From positions 1 through 45,054 of the forward strand of contig JANRJF010000435.1 of the NCBI GenBank assembly GCA_033764095.1: DNA of 45,054 nt, read 5' to 3'. Under the pieces are notes generated by a model. That model was not told where the DNA came from. It worked only from the letters and a program-made list of their open reading frames with translations, and searched no databases. Both the position numbers and the translations under genes were made by a program. Below are positions 26,028 to 36,216 of the stretch, piece by piece; position 1 is the first letter of the stretch; each line of letters starts with the position of its first letter. This stretch comes from JBDTMT01 sp033764095 (GTDB taxonomy: Bacteria; Desulfobacterota; Binatia; HRBIN30; CADEER01).

Positions 26028-27416
26028 ATGCGCCGCATCCGCCCCCTCGCCGTCCTCGTCCCGTTCCTTTTCGCGCTCGCCGGAACCGCCGCGGCGCAGG
26101 AATGCGTCTACGTCCTGAGCGGCGACAGCGACCAGTTGGCGGTGCTGCGACGGGCCGACGGGCAGACGCTGGGCGCCTTCTTCCTCCCCGACTGCACGCC
26201 GCCGGACTGCGCGCCGACGGCGGTCGCGGTGGACGCGACGCGCCGCCGCGCCTACGTGACGCGCGCCGACAACGACACGGTGACCGTCTTCGACCTCGCC
26301 GCCGGCACCGTCGCCGCCACCGTGCCGGTCGGCGATCAGCCGAGCGGCGCCGCGCTGTCGCCGGACGGCACGCGGCTCTACGTCAGCAACCGCGGCAGCG
26401 ACGATCTGTCGATCGTCGATGCGCTGCACCCCGCCCTGCTGGGCGGCGTCGCGGTCGGCGACGCCCCGACCGCGATCGCGATCATCAGCGACGGCTCGCG
26501 CGCCTTCGTCACCAACGGCGGCTCCGATTCGGTGTCGATCGTCGGCATTCCCGGTGGCGTCGTGCTCGACACCATCCCGGTCGGCGACGCCCCCGGCGCG
26601 CTCGGCCTGTCGCGCGCCGGCGGCCTGCTCTACGTCAGCAACCGCGGCGACGGCACCGTGTCGTCGATCGTCCTCGGCAGCGGCGAACCGGCCGTCGAGA
26701 TCGAGCTGGGTGGCGATCCGCGCGGCGTCGCGCTGACCTCGAACGGCAACGCCGCGCTGGTCGCCAACGCCGCGCAGAACGCGGTGATCCCGATCCTGAC
26801 CAGCAACGACCAGCCGGGCGCGCCGATCCCGGTCGGCGCCGCACCGGTGGCGATCGGCGTCACCAACGACGGGCTGACCATCTTCGTCACCAACAGCGGC
26901 GACGACTCGGTCTCCTACTTCGAGATGTCGACGCTCGAACCGTTCACCGTGCCCGGTCCGCCCGATCCGATCGCGCTCGGCTTCGGCCTCTGCCCGCAGG
27001 CCTTTCCGCCCACCCCGACCGTCACCGCGACGTACCAGCCGAGCCCGACGCCGACCATGACGCCGACCATCGTCACCGACGACACGCCGACGCCGACGCC
27101 GACCGGCCCGACGCCGAGCGCCACCGCGACGCCGACCGGCGACACGCCGACGCCGACCGCGACGGCCAGCGCGACGGAGACGCCGACCGGGCCGACGCCG
27201 ACCGTCACCCCGACCATCACCCCGATCACCTGCGTCGGCGACTGCGACGGCGATGGCATGGTGACCATCGCCGACCTGGTGCGCGGCGTGAACATCGCGC
27301 TCGGCAACCTGCCGGTCTCGAACTGTCCCGACTTCGACCGCGACGGCGACGGCATGGTGACGATTGCCGATCTGATCGCCGCGGTTGACGGCGCGCTGAA
27401 CGGCTGCGTGCCATGA
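26028..27416 (+). CDS. Secreted YncE-like beta-propeller with dockerin-like C-terminus
   Basis: A 462-residue exported protein. After a signal peptide (1-24, TAAAQ) come about seven YVTN-type repeats (about 25-325): SPDGTRLYVSNRGSDDLSIVD, AFVTNGGSDSVSIVG and similar, forming a beta-propeller. A TP linker (about 327-400) leads to two intact dockerin-like Ca loops, GDCDGDGMVTIADLVRGVNIALG and DFDRDGDGMVTIADLIAAVDGALNGC. It may bind a surface ligand; function is not known. The stop overlaps the next start by four bases (ATGA), so it is co-transcribed with the lipoprotein pair. Confidence 0.85.
   Translation: MRRIRPLAVLVPFLFALAGTAAAQECVYVLSGDSDQLAVLRRADGQTLGAFFLPDCTPPDCAPTAVAVDATRRRAYVTRADNDTVTVFDLAAGTVAATVPVGDQPSGAALSPDGTRLYVSNRGSDDLSIVDALHPALLGGVAVGDAPTAIAIISDGSRAFVTNGGSDSVSIVGIPGGVVLDTIPVGDAPGALGLSRAGGLLYVSNRGDGTVSSIVLGSGEPAVEIELGGDPRGVALTSNGNAALVANAAQNAVIPILTSNDQPGAPIPVGAAPVAIGVTNDGLTIFVTNSGDDSVSYFEMSTLEPFTVPGPPDPIALGFGLCPQAFPPTPTVTATYQPSPTPTMTPTIVTDDTPTPTPTGPTPSATATPTGDTPTPTATASATETPTGPTPTVTPTITPITCVGDCDGDGMVTIADLVRGVNIALGNLPVSNCPDFDRDGDGMVTIADLIAAVDGALNGCVP
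27004..27229 (+). repeat. Coding Thr/Pro linker repeat of the beta-propeller protein
   Basis: Degenerate ACGCCGACC units encode TPTPTGPTPSATATPT. Same linker style as the esterase, the dockerin-like, GH10 and FG-GAP proteins. Confidence 0.85.
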
Positions 27417-28192
27417 GCCATGCCCGCGCCGGCGTCGCCCTGCTGCTCGCCGCGCTGCTTGCCGGCTGCGCCGCGGCCGGGCGGACGCGCAGCAACGTCT
27501 CGCAGTCGGCCATGCCGTGCACCGAGGCGGCACGCGTCGCGCAGGGCGCATTGCTGCGCATCGGCTACGTGCCGCAGTCGACCGTCGTCCCGCAGCCCGG
27601 CGCCCCCGGCACGGTGATCGGCACCAAGCCGTCGGGCGTCGACTACGCGACCTATCAACCGACCGGCTACTACACGACCACGGTCACCATCACGTGCTCC
27701 AACGCCGGCGCCGACTTCGCCGCCGAGACCGACGAGCCGATCCCCGGCTCGCTGAGCTTCAAGAGCGACTTCGCCGCCGCGGTGGAAACCGTCGCCACGC
27801 GCCGCGTCAACCGGCCGGCAATCAAGGAACGCCCCGCGACCGGCATGGTGATCACCATCGAACCCCTGCGCCGCAGTGAGGGCGGCACCGTCACCGGCAC
27901 GACGACGGTGCGCGTCAAGCTGGAGAACAAGACCGACCGCACCTACGCGTTCGCCGGCGAGCGGGTCGAGATGGTCACCCAGGAAGGCGGCCGCACCGCG
28001 CCGCTCGACGACGCCGCGCTCGCCAAGCTGAGCAGCAGCGCCGCCGCCGATCGCATCGCCGACGGCACGCTCGCCCCGGGCGCGTCGCTGAGCGGCATGC
28101 TCTACTTCCCCGCCTCCGCCTACCAGCGCGCCACCGTCGTGCTGATCGATACCGACACCGAAGAGGAAGAAGGGTTTCGTGTTGAGTTTTGA
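27413..28192 (+). CDS. Lipoprotein, first of a duplicated pair (new family)
   Basis: A 259-residue lipoprotein with lipobox LLAGC (Cys19). It is a clear relative of the next gene: AMPCTEAARVAQGALLRIGY and VTITCSNAG match MSCDEANRTAYRTIEAMRF and TTIDCAPGG, and both end GTLAPGA...G.LYFP....VVL.D..T.E...RVEF. A two-cysteine N-terminal region precedes a beta-rich C-terminal domain with the KLENKTDRTYAF strand. I recognise no named family. ATG at 27413 overlaps the upstream stop. The pair may form a surface complex with the beta-propeller protein. Confidence 0.8.
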   Translation: MSHARAGVALLLAALLAGCAAAGRTRSNVSQSAMPCTEAARVAQGALLRIGYVPQSTVVPQPGAPGTVIGTKPSGVDYATYQPTGYYTTTVTITCSNAGADFAAETDEPIPGSLSFKSDFAAAVETVATRRVNRPAIKERPATGMVITIEPLRRSEGGTVTGTTTVRVKLENKTDRTYAFAGERVEMVTQEGGRTAPLDDAALAKLSSSAAADRIADGTLAPGASLSGMLYFPASAYQRATVVLIDTDTEEEEGFRVEF

Positions 28193-29132
28193 AGAGGTCT
28201 CCGCCGACACGGCGGAGAAGGCAAAAGGCAAAAGGTCGGTAGGCGGATCTCTTGAAACGGATCCGAGCTCCTCACTTTTGCCTTTTGCTTTTTGCCTTTT
28301 GCCTTTTGCCTTTCTTTTCCTTCTGTTCCTCCCCGGCTGCACGCTGCAGGGCACGCAGTGGGAGATCCGCGATCGCCCGATGAGCTGCGACGAGGCCAAC
28401 CGCACCGCCTACCGCACCATCGAGGCGATGCGCTTCCGCATCACCGCCTTCGAGCCGGCGGCCGCGGGGCGGCAGGGCACGATCAAGGGTACGCGGCCGG
28501 TGACCGGATCGTCCGGGCAGACGCAGGAGATGACCACCACCATCGACTGCGCGCCGGGTGGCGTCTCGATCGACGTCCACGAGGACGGCGTGCTGGTGCA
28601 GCAGCTCGAGCTGAAGCGCGCCTTCTACCAGGCGTTCGTCAACGTCCAGGCGATGCGCGCCTCGGAGGCCGAGCTCAGCGAACAGGTGCGCGCCGGCACC
28701 GCACCCGAGTCGCAGCAACGCCGCGACCTGCAGGTGCTGGTGAAGCCGATGGGCGGCCAGGCCGCCAAGCTCGACTTTCCGTTCGACTTCGCCGCCGCCG
28801 GGGTGTTGCCGGTGCGCATCGACATCACCAATCTCACCAAGCGCACCTATGCGCTCGATGTGACGCAGATCCGCCTGATGCGGCCCGACCGCGAGCGCGT
28901 CGAGGCGCTGGCGCCCGCCGAGGCCGCCGCGCGCATCGCCAAGCAGACCGCGGTCGGTGCGGGGTCGATCGCCGACGCACTGTCCGCCCGCCAGGTGCAG
29001 TCCGGCACGCTCGCCCCCGGCGCACAGGTGGTCGGCTACCTCTATTTTCCGCTCGCCGACTACAGCAGCGGCCGCGTCGTGCTCACCGACGAGGAGACCG
29101 GCGAGGACGACGGCGTGCGCGTGGAGTTCTAA
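28179..29132 (+). CDS. Lipoprotein, second of the pair, with repeat-derived signal peptide
   Basis: A 317-residue protein ending in the same GTLAPGA...LYFP...RVEF module as its neighbour. Lipobox is LPGC (Cys54 from GTG 28179). Its hydrophobic core (LLPFAFCLLPFAFLFLLF) is read from the right arm of the AAAAGGC-word repeat. The long n-region (1-32) also comes from the repeat. TTG near 28277 is an alternative start but leaves no basic residues. It overlaps the upstream gene by 14 bases. Confidence 0.8.
   Translation: MLSFEEVSADTAEKAKGKRSVGGSLETDPSSSLLPFAFCLLPFAFLFLLFLPGCTLQGTQWEIRDRPMSCDEANRTAYRTIEAMRFRITAFEPAAAGRQGTIKGTRPVTGSSGQTQEMTTTIDCAPGGVSIDVHEDGVLVQQLELKRAFYQAFVNVQAMRASEAELSEQVRAGTAPESQQRRDLQVLVKPMGGQAAKLDFPFDFAAAGVLPVRIDITNLTKRTYALDVTQIRLMRPDRERVEALAPAEAAARIAKQTAVGAGSIADALSARQVQSGTLAPGAQVVGYLYFPLADYSSGRVVLTDEETGEDDGVRVEF
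28199..28313. repeat. Inverted repeat of AAAAGGC words; right arm codes a signal peptide
   Basis: AAGGCAAAAGGCAAAAGG at 28218-28235 is perfectly complementary to 28295-28312. A 7-base hairpin (28199-28205 / 28211-28217) precedes it. The whole element lies inside the reading frame of the second lipoprotein. Confidence 0.9.
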
Positions 29133-29135
29133 GAG

Positions 29136-29223
29136 TTCAACGCAGAGGCGCAGAGGATCGGAGTGCGTAGAGAAACAAAGAGGAAACTCAGCGCTCTCTG
29201 CGTCTCCGCGTCTCTGCGTTGAG
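29136..29223. repeat. Inverted repeat of CGCAGAG words
   Basis: CAACGCAGAGGCGCAGAG at 29138-29155 pairs with the arm at about 29203-29220 (16 of 18). Period about 8 bases. It lies between the lipoprotein and the SDR gene, same direction. Confidence 0.82.
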
Positions 29224-29236
29224 GATTGGAGGACTG

Positions 29237-30055
29237 ATGTCGCTGACGGACAAAGTCGCACTGGTCACCGGTGGGGGACGCGGCATCGGGCGTGGCATCG
29301 CCTTGGCACTGGCACAGGCGGGAGCGCACGTGGCGATCGGCGAAGTCGACAGCGTGGCGAGCGCGGCGCAGCAGTACCGCGATGCGGCGCTGTCCGGCGT
29401 CGCCGCCGCCGAGCAGGTGGCCAGCGAAGTGCGCGGGCTCGGTCGTCAGGCGCTGGTGGTGCCGGCCGACGTCACCCAGGCGGCGCAGGTGACGGCGATG
29501 GTCGACGCGACGGTGCGGACGCTCGGCGGCCTCGACGTGTTGGTGTGCAACGCCGGGGTGGTGCACATCAGTCCGGTCGAGCGCCTCAGCGAGGAGGCCT
29601 TCGACCTCACCATGGCGGTGAACGTGAAGGGTGTCTTCCTCACCTGTCGCGCCGCCATCCCGGTGCTCAAGCATCGCCCCGGCGCCAGCATCATCAACAT
29701 CGCCTCGGTGGCGGGAAAGAACGGCGCCGCCGGCATGGCGCACTACTGCGCCTCGAAGTTCGCCGTCGTCGGCTTCACCAACGCGCTCGCCAAGGAGCTG
29801 GCGCGCAGCGGCGTACGCGCCAACGCCATCTGTCCCGGCATCCTGCGCACGCAGATGTGGGAATACCTCACCGACGAGTTCCGCGGTCGCGACGAGGACC
29901 GCGAGGCGGCCTGGCAGCGCTACGTCCAGACCCTCATTCCGCTCGGCCGCCCGCAGACCCCGGAGGACATCGGCCAGCTGGCCGTCTACCTCGCCACCGC
30001 CCCCAACGTCACCGGACAGGCCATCAACGTCGACGGTGGCATGGAGCTGCACTGA
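29237..30055 (+). CDS. Short-chain dehydrogenase/reductase
   Basis: A 272-residue classical SDR. The cofactor loop TGGGRGIG is at 11-18, NAGVVHIS at 105-112, and the catalytic Ser157, Tyr170 and Lys174 (YCASK) are intact. It oxidises or reduces a hydroxyl/carbonyl with NAD(P); the acidic residue after beta-2 (GEVDS) favours NAD. The substrate is unknown. TTGGAGGA at 29226-29233 supports the ATG at 29237. It lies between two inverted repeats. Confidence 0.92.
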   Translation: MSLTDKVALVTGGGRGIGRGIALALAQAGAHVAIGEVDSVASAAQQYRDAALSGVAAAEQVASEVRGLGRQALVVPADVTQAAQVTAMVDATVRTLGGLDVLVCNAGVVHISPVERLSEEAFDLTMAVNVKGVFLTCRAAIPVLKHRPGASIINIASVAGKNGAAGMAHYCASKFAVVGFTNALAKELARSGVRANAICPGILRTQMWEYLTDEFRGRDEDREAAWQRYVQTLIPLGRPQTPEDIGQLAVYLATAPNVTGQAINVDGGMELH

Positions 30056-30062
30056 AATCCGG

Positions 30063-30156
30063 AACCACGGATGAACACAGATGAACACGGATAGGGTTTG
30101 GGCCTTTGACCGAGGCGCGGTCCCCATCTGTGTTTATCTGTGTTCATCTGTGGTTT
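30063..30156. repeat. Inverted repeat of ACACAGATG words
   Basis: Positions 30063-30088 pair with 30130-30155 at 24 of 26 bases. Period about 10. Same word family as 5820-5930. It ends 15 bases before the signal peptidase ATG. Confidence 0.88.
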
Positions 30157-30170
30157 AAGCTTTGGTTTTG

Positions 30171-30812
30171 ATGAAGCAGACTCAAGCTCCCAAGCCCGTG
30201 GCGCCGGAGAAGTCGCGCTGGCGACAGAACGTCGAGTCGATCGCCCTGGCGCTGCTGATCGCGCTGGCGGTGCGGTCGTCGGTGGTCCAGGCGTTCTGGG
30301 TGCCGTCGGGCTCGATGCTGCCGACGATCCAGATCGGCGACCACATCTTCGTCAACAAGCTGGCCTACTCGGTGCGCCTGCCGCTGATCGGCACCGAGCT
30401 GCTCAAGGTCGGCCAGCTCGAGCGCGGCGAGGTGGTCGTCTTCGTCTCGCCGATCGACCCGAATACCGACCTGATCAAGCGGGTCATCGCCATCCCCGGC
30501 GACACCATCGAGATCCGCGACAAGAAGGTCCTGGTCAACGGCGAGCCGATCCCCGACCCGCACGCCCACTTCTCGGACAACAGCATCAGTCCCACCGGGC
30601 ACCGCGACAACATGCCGCCGACGCAGGTGCCGGAGGGCAAGTTCTTCGTGATGGGCGACAACCGCGACCGCAGCTACGACAGCCGCTTCTGGGGATTCGC
30701 CAACATCGCCGACATCAAAGGCAAGGCGACCTTCATCTACTGGTCGCGCGACACCTCGAATGGCTGGCTGGCGGTGCCGCGTTTCGAGCGCTTCGGTCAC
30801 TTCATCGACTGA
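30171..30812 (+). CDS. lepB: Signal peptidase I
   Basis: A 213-residue type I signal peptidase. One N-terminal membrane helix (24-39) is followed by the catalytic Ser48 (PSGSM) and Lys103 (DLIKRVIAIPGD), and box E GDNRDRSYDSRFWG. It cuts Sec signal peptides outside the membrane. The ATG is at 30171; TTG 30162 is an alternative. It is close to the repeat arm, so its promoter probably lies in or upstream of the repeat. Confidence 0.95.
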   Translation: MKQTQAPKPVAPEKSRWRQNVESIALALLIALAVRSSVVQAFWVPSGSMLPTIQIGDHIFVNKLAYSVRLPLIGTELLKVGQLERGEVVVFVSPIDPNTDLIKRVIAIPGDTIEIRDKKVLVNGEPIPDPHAHFSDNSISPTGHRDNMPPTQVPEGKFFVMGDNRDRSYDSRFWGFANIADIKGKATFIYWSRDTSNGWLAVPRFERFGHFID

Positions 30813-30899
30813 CGCGCGCCGCCCGCCGATGCGCCGATTGCCGGCCCATCGGCCCTTTGGTAGCTTCCGGCTCCTCGCGGAGCTGAAAGGAGTGGTGTG

Positions 30900-31079
30900 A
30901 TGGCCGGTGGGAAGACCTTCAAACGGGATCAGAAGCGGCGCAAGGAAATGGCGCGTAAGCTGAAGCAGGAAGAGAAGATGAAGGACCGCGCCGCCCGCAA
31001 GGAACAGAAGAAGTCGATCGACGACATCGACGAGTCGATCAACCCGCCGGCGGCGGAGGAATCGGACAGCGAGGCGTGA
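30900..31079 (+). CDS. Tiny basic coiled-coil-like protein
   Basis: A 59-residue, highly charged protein: basic helix FKRDQKRRKEMARKLKQEEK, then KMKDRAARKEQKK, then an acidic tail. It is likely a nucleic-acid or ribosome-associated helix, but I do not recognise a family. An AAAGGAG site at 30886-30892 is well placed for ATG 30900, and the codon bias is normal, so I believe the gene. It ends four bases from the stop of the convergent helicase. Confidence 0.72.
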   Translation: MAGGKTFKRDQKRRKEMARKLKQEEKMKDRAARKEQKKSIDDIDESINPPAAEESDSEA

Positions 31080-31083
31080 CGCG

Positions 31084-33369
<2,286 letters not shown>

Positions 33370-33379
33370 AGGCGCTCGT

Positions 33380-33445
33380 CACCACAAAGGCACCAAGCCA
33401 CAAAGTCCGCTTGGTGCATCTTCGTGTCTTGGTGTCTTTGTGGTG
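33380..33445. repeat. Inverted repeat of CACCAAAG words between divergent genes
   Basis: CACCACAAAGGCACCAAG at 33380-33397 pairs with 33428-33445 at 17 of 18 bases. It lies in the divergent promoter region of uvrD and the moaB-like gene. Same family as 7311-7374. Confidence 0.88.
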
Positions 33446-33464
33446 ATCCGCTAGGGGACGAGCC

Positions 33465-33956
33465 GTGAGCACGCACCACGCGCACGACAGGACCGCGATC
33501 GCCTGCGGCATCCTGACGGTATCCGACACCCGCAGCGAGGCGGACGACACCAGTGGGCAGCGCATCCGCGCCGCGCTCGACGCCGCCGGGCATCGGGTCG
33601 CGTTCTACCGCATCGTCAAGGACGAGCCGGCGCAGATCGCCGCCGCGATCGACGCCGCGCCGCCCGAGGTCGAGGTGATCATCACCAACGGCGGCACCGG
33701 TGTCGCGCGGCGCGACACCACCTACGAGGCGATCACCCGCCTGCTCGACAAGGAGATCACCGGCTTCGGCGAGCTGTTCCGCATGCTCAGCTGGGAGCAG
33801 GTCGGCGCCGCCGCGATGCTGAGCCGCGCCACCGCCGGCATCGCCGGCCGGCGGGTCATCTTCTCGCTGCCCGGCTCGAGCAAGGCGGTCGAGCTGGCGA
33901 TGGAGAAGCTGATCGTGCCGCAGCTCGGCCATGTCGTGGGGCTGGTCAGGAGCTGA
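33465..33956 (+). CDS. moaB: MoaB/Mog-like molybdopterin-binding protein
   Basis: A 163-residue MoCF-biosynthesis fold. The MPT-binding loops are present: TNGGTGVARRDTTYEAI and SLPGSSKAVELAMEKL. It probably adenylates molybdopterin before metal insertion. Start is GTG 33465. It is followed nine bases later by a membrane protein and then a MoaD-MoaE fusion, so a molybdopterin operon is likely. Confidence 0.9.
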   Translation: MSTHHAHDRTAIACGILTVSDTRSEADDTSGQRIRAALDAAGHRVAFYRIVKDEPAQIAAAIDAAPPEVEVIITNGGTGVARRDTTYEAITRLLDKEITGFGELFRMLSWEQVGAAAMLSRATAGIAGRRVIFSLPGSSKAVELAMEKLIVPQLGHVVGLVRS

Positions 33957-33964
33957 GCGACGCG

Positions 33965-34423
33965 ATGGACCTCTCGCCGATCAAGCGCCTGCGCATCATG
34001 TGGCTGGCGTACCTGGCCGCCGCACTGATCTACGCGGTGCTGCCGTGGTTTGCGATCGCCGAGCACCTCGACAGCGCCGCCGCCGACACGCCGCCGCTGG
34101 TGTCGGGCCTGCGCTTCGGCGCGATCGGCGCCGCGGTCGCGTCTTTTCTGGTACGGCGCCAGATGATGGGTGGCGTGCTCGCCGCGCTGCAGCCGGGCGC
34201 CGCGGCGGCGCCGGATGCGTGGACGCGGCTGACCTCGGGCTGCATCCTCACGTGGAGCGTGACCGAGGCGGTGGCGATCGTCGGTCTGTTCATCGCCTTC
34301 GTGACGCGCAATCCGTACGAGGTCGTGCCGTACGTCGGCGCGACCGTCTTCCTGCTCTACATGCACCGCCTTGCCATGTGGCCGGTGGCGGAGATCGAAC
34401 GCGCCACCGGCGGCGCCGCATGA
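33965..34423 (+). CDS. Four-helix membrane protein, unknown
   Basis: A 152-residue protein with about four helices: IMWLAYLAAALIYAVLPWFAI, LRFGAIGAAVASFLV, CILTWSVTEAVAIVGLFIAFV and VVPYVGATVFLLYM. I do not recognise its family. It sits between moaB and the MoaD-MoaE fusion, with ATGA overlap at the end (34420), so it is probably co-translated with them; a role in molybdate or cofactor handling is only a guess. Confidence 0.72.
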   Translation: MDLSPIKRLRIMWLAYLAAALIYAVLPWFAIAEHLDSAAADTPPLVSGLRFGAIGAAVASFLVRRQMMGGVLAALQPGAAAAPDAWTRLTSGCILTWSVTEAVAIVGLFIAFVTRNPYEVVPYVGATVFLLYMHRLAMWPVAEIERATGGAA

Positions 34424-35121
34424 TCATCCACCTGCGCTACTTCGCCTCGCTGCGCGAGCGCCTGAAGACGAGCGCGGCGACGCGCGAGGTGCCGGCCGGC
34501 AGTTCGGCGGGCGCAGTCTGGTCGGCGCTCTGCGCCGACCATCCGGAGCTCGAACCGATGAGCGCCTCGGTCTCGTTCGCGGTCAACCGCGAGTACGTCG
34601 GGCGCGAGCACGTCCTCGCCGACGGCGACGAGCTGGCGCTGATCCCTCCCGTCAGCGGCGGGGCGCCGGTGGACGATCCGCTGTTTCGCATTGTCTCGGA
34701 TCCGATCGACGCCGCTGCGGTCACCGCCGCGGTCGCCGATCCGGCCACCGGCGCGACCTGTACGTTCATCGGCACGACGCGCGACCACAACGACGGCCGC
34801 CAGGTCACCACGCTCGAATACGAGGCCTATCCGGAGATGGCGCTGGCCGAGATGCGCAAGATCGGCGACGAAGCACGCCGGCGCTGGCCGGTGGCCAAGG
34901 TCGCCATCGTGCATCGCATCGGCGTCGTGCCGATCGGTGAGGCCAGCGTCGTCATCGCCGTCTCCTCCGCGCACCGCGTTGCCGCCTTCGACGCCTGCCA
35001 CTTCGCCATCGACCGCCTGAAGGAGGTCGTGCCGATCTGGAAGAAGGAGCACTTCGACGGCGGCGAGGTGTGGATCGGGAGTCAGACGGGGAAGCGATAC
35101 ACTGGCGGCAAGCCGGGCTGA
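34420..35121 (+). CDS. MoaD-MoaE fusion (molybdopterin synthase)
   Basis: A 233-residue fusion. Residues 1-81 are MoaD (ubiquitin-like, LRYFASLRERLK...LIPPVSGG) and about 85-233 MoaE (TCTFIGTTRDHNDGR, VAIVHRIGVVPIGE, VVPIWKKEHFDGGEVWIG). In separate MoaD the C-terminal Gly-Gly is free for thiocarboxylate formation; here it is Gly80-Gly81 inside the chain, followed by APVDDP. It resembles MoaX of mycobacteria, which needs cleavage after the glycines. It would convert cyclic pyranopterin phosphate to molybdopterin. ATG 34420 overlaps the upstream stop. Confidence 0.9.
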   Translation: MIIHLRYFASLRERLKTSAATREVPAGSSAGAVWSALCADHPELEPMSASVSFAVNREYVGREHVLADGDELALIPPVSGGAPVDDPLFRIVSDPIDAAAVTAAVADPATGATCTFIGTTRDHNDGRQVTTLEYEAYPEMALAEMRKIGDEARRRWPVAKVAIVHRIGVVPIGEASVVIAVSSAHRVAAFDACHFAIDRLKEVVPIWKKEHFDGGEVWIGSQTGKRYTGGKPG

Positions 35122-35124
35122 ATC

Positions 35125-35222
35125 AGGCTGCTAGGCTGCTACGCTGTCAGGGGTTCTGAGGTTTAGCTCGAGGTGCTTCTGCCTTCCCCTAGCAGCGTAA
35201 CAGAATAGCAGCCTAACAGCCT
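35125..35222. repeat. Inverted repeat of GGCTGCTA words
   Basis: AGGCTGCTAGGCTG at 35125-35138 pairs with 35209-35222 at 13 of 14 bases. Same word family as 7221-7453. It lies between the MoaD-MoaE and quinone oxidoreductase genes, same direction. Confidence 0.85.
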
Positions 35223-35234
35223 TCCGGAGATCTC

Positions 35235-36209
35235 ATGCGCGCAATGCTGGTCGAGGACTGGTGCGATCCCAAGGACATGGTCTTCAAGGAGCTGCCCGAC
35301 CCGCAGCCGGGGGCGGGGCAGGTGGCGATCGAGGTCAAGGCGATCGGCTGCAACTTCTTCGACATCCTGATCGCGCAGGGGAAGTACCAGGTGAAGCCGC
35401 CGCGGCCGTTCTCGCCCGGCGGTGAGGTGGCGGGGGTGATCGCTGCGGTCGGCGACGGGGTGCGCGATCTTGCCGTCGGCGATCGCGTCTTCGCCATGCT
35501 CGGCTACGGCGGCTTCGCCAGCCGCTGCCTGGCGCCGGCGGCGACGACGGTGCGGATGCCGGACGGCATGTCGTTCGAGCACGGCGCGGCGTTCGGCGTC
35601 GTCTACCAGACCTCGTACTTCGGCCTCGTCTACCGCGCCGGGCTGCAACCGGGGGAGACGCTGCTGGTGCATGCCGCCGCCGGCGGCGTCGGCCTGGCGG
35701 CGGTGCAGATCGGCCGGGCGCTCGGCGCGCGCGTGCTGGCCACCGCCGGCTCGCCGGGCAAATGCGAGGTCGCGCTGGCGCACGGCGCCGAGGCGGCGTG
35801 GGACTATTCCAGCCCCGACTGGGTCGAGGCGGTGAAGGACGCCACCGGCGGTCGCGGCGCCGACGTGATCTACGATCCGGTCGGTGGCGAGATCGCCGAC
35901 CTGTCGCTCAAGTGCATCGCCTTCGGCGGCCGCTTCCTGGTCATCGGCTTCGCCTCCGGCACCATCCCCAGCGTCCAGCTCAACCGCGTGCTGCTGAAGA
36001 ACATCGCGATCGTCGGCCTGCACTGGGGCGCCTACCGCCAGCACGACCCGGCCAGGATCCCGCAGGCGATGCGCGAGCTGTTCGCGCTCTACGAGCAGGG
36101 CAAGGTCACGCCGCTGGTCTCCTCGCAGTACCCGCTGCCGCGCGCCGCCGACGCGCTGGAGGAGATCGCCTCGCGACGCAGTGTCGGGAAGGTGCTGTTG
36201 ATTCCGTGA
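35235..36209 (+). CDS. Zinc-free NADPH:quinone oxidoreductase (MDR family)
   Basis: A 324-residue medium-chain reductase of the QOR group. Blocks are VKAIGCNFFDILIAQGKYQ, PFSPGGEVAGVIAAVGDGV and the cofactor fold HAAAGGVGLAAVQIGRALGA. The structural and catalytic zinc cysteines are missing, as is normal for QOR. It reduces quinones or alpha-beta unsaturated carbonyls with NADPH. GGAGA at 35224-35228 is close to the ATG at 35235. It is convergent with the Gly/Ser-rich gene, seven bases apart. Confidence 0.93.
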   Translation: MRAMLVEDWCDPKDMVFKELPDPQPGAGQVAIEVKAIGCNFFDILIAQGKYQVKPPRPFSPGGEVAGVIAAVGDGVRDLAVGDRVFAMLGYGGFASRCLAPAATTVRMPDGMSFEHGAAFGVVYQTSYFGLVYRAGLQPGETLLVHAAAGGVGLAAVQIGRALGARVLATAGSPGKCEVALAHGAEAAWDYSSPDWVEAVKDATGGRGADVIYDPVGGEIADLSLKCIAFGGRFLVIGFASGTIPSVQLNRVLLKNIAIVGLHWGAYRQHDPARIPQAMRELFALYEQGKVTPLVSSQYPLPRAADALEEIASRRSVGKVLLIP

Positions 36210-36216
36210 AGGCGCC

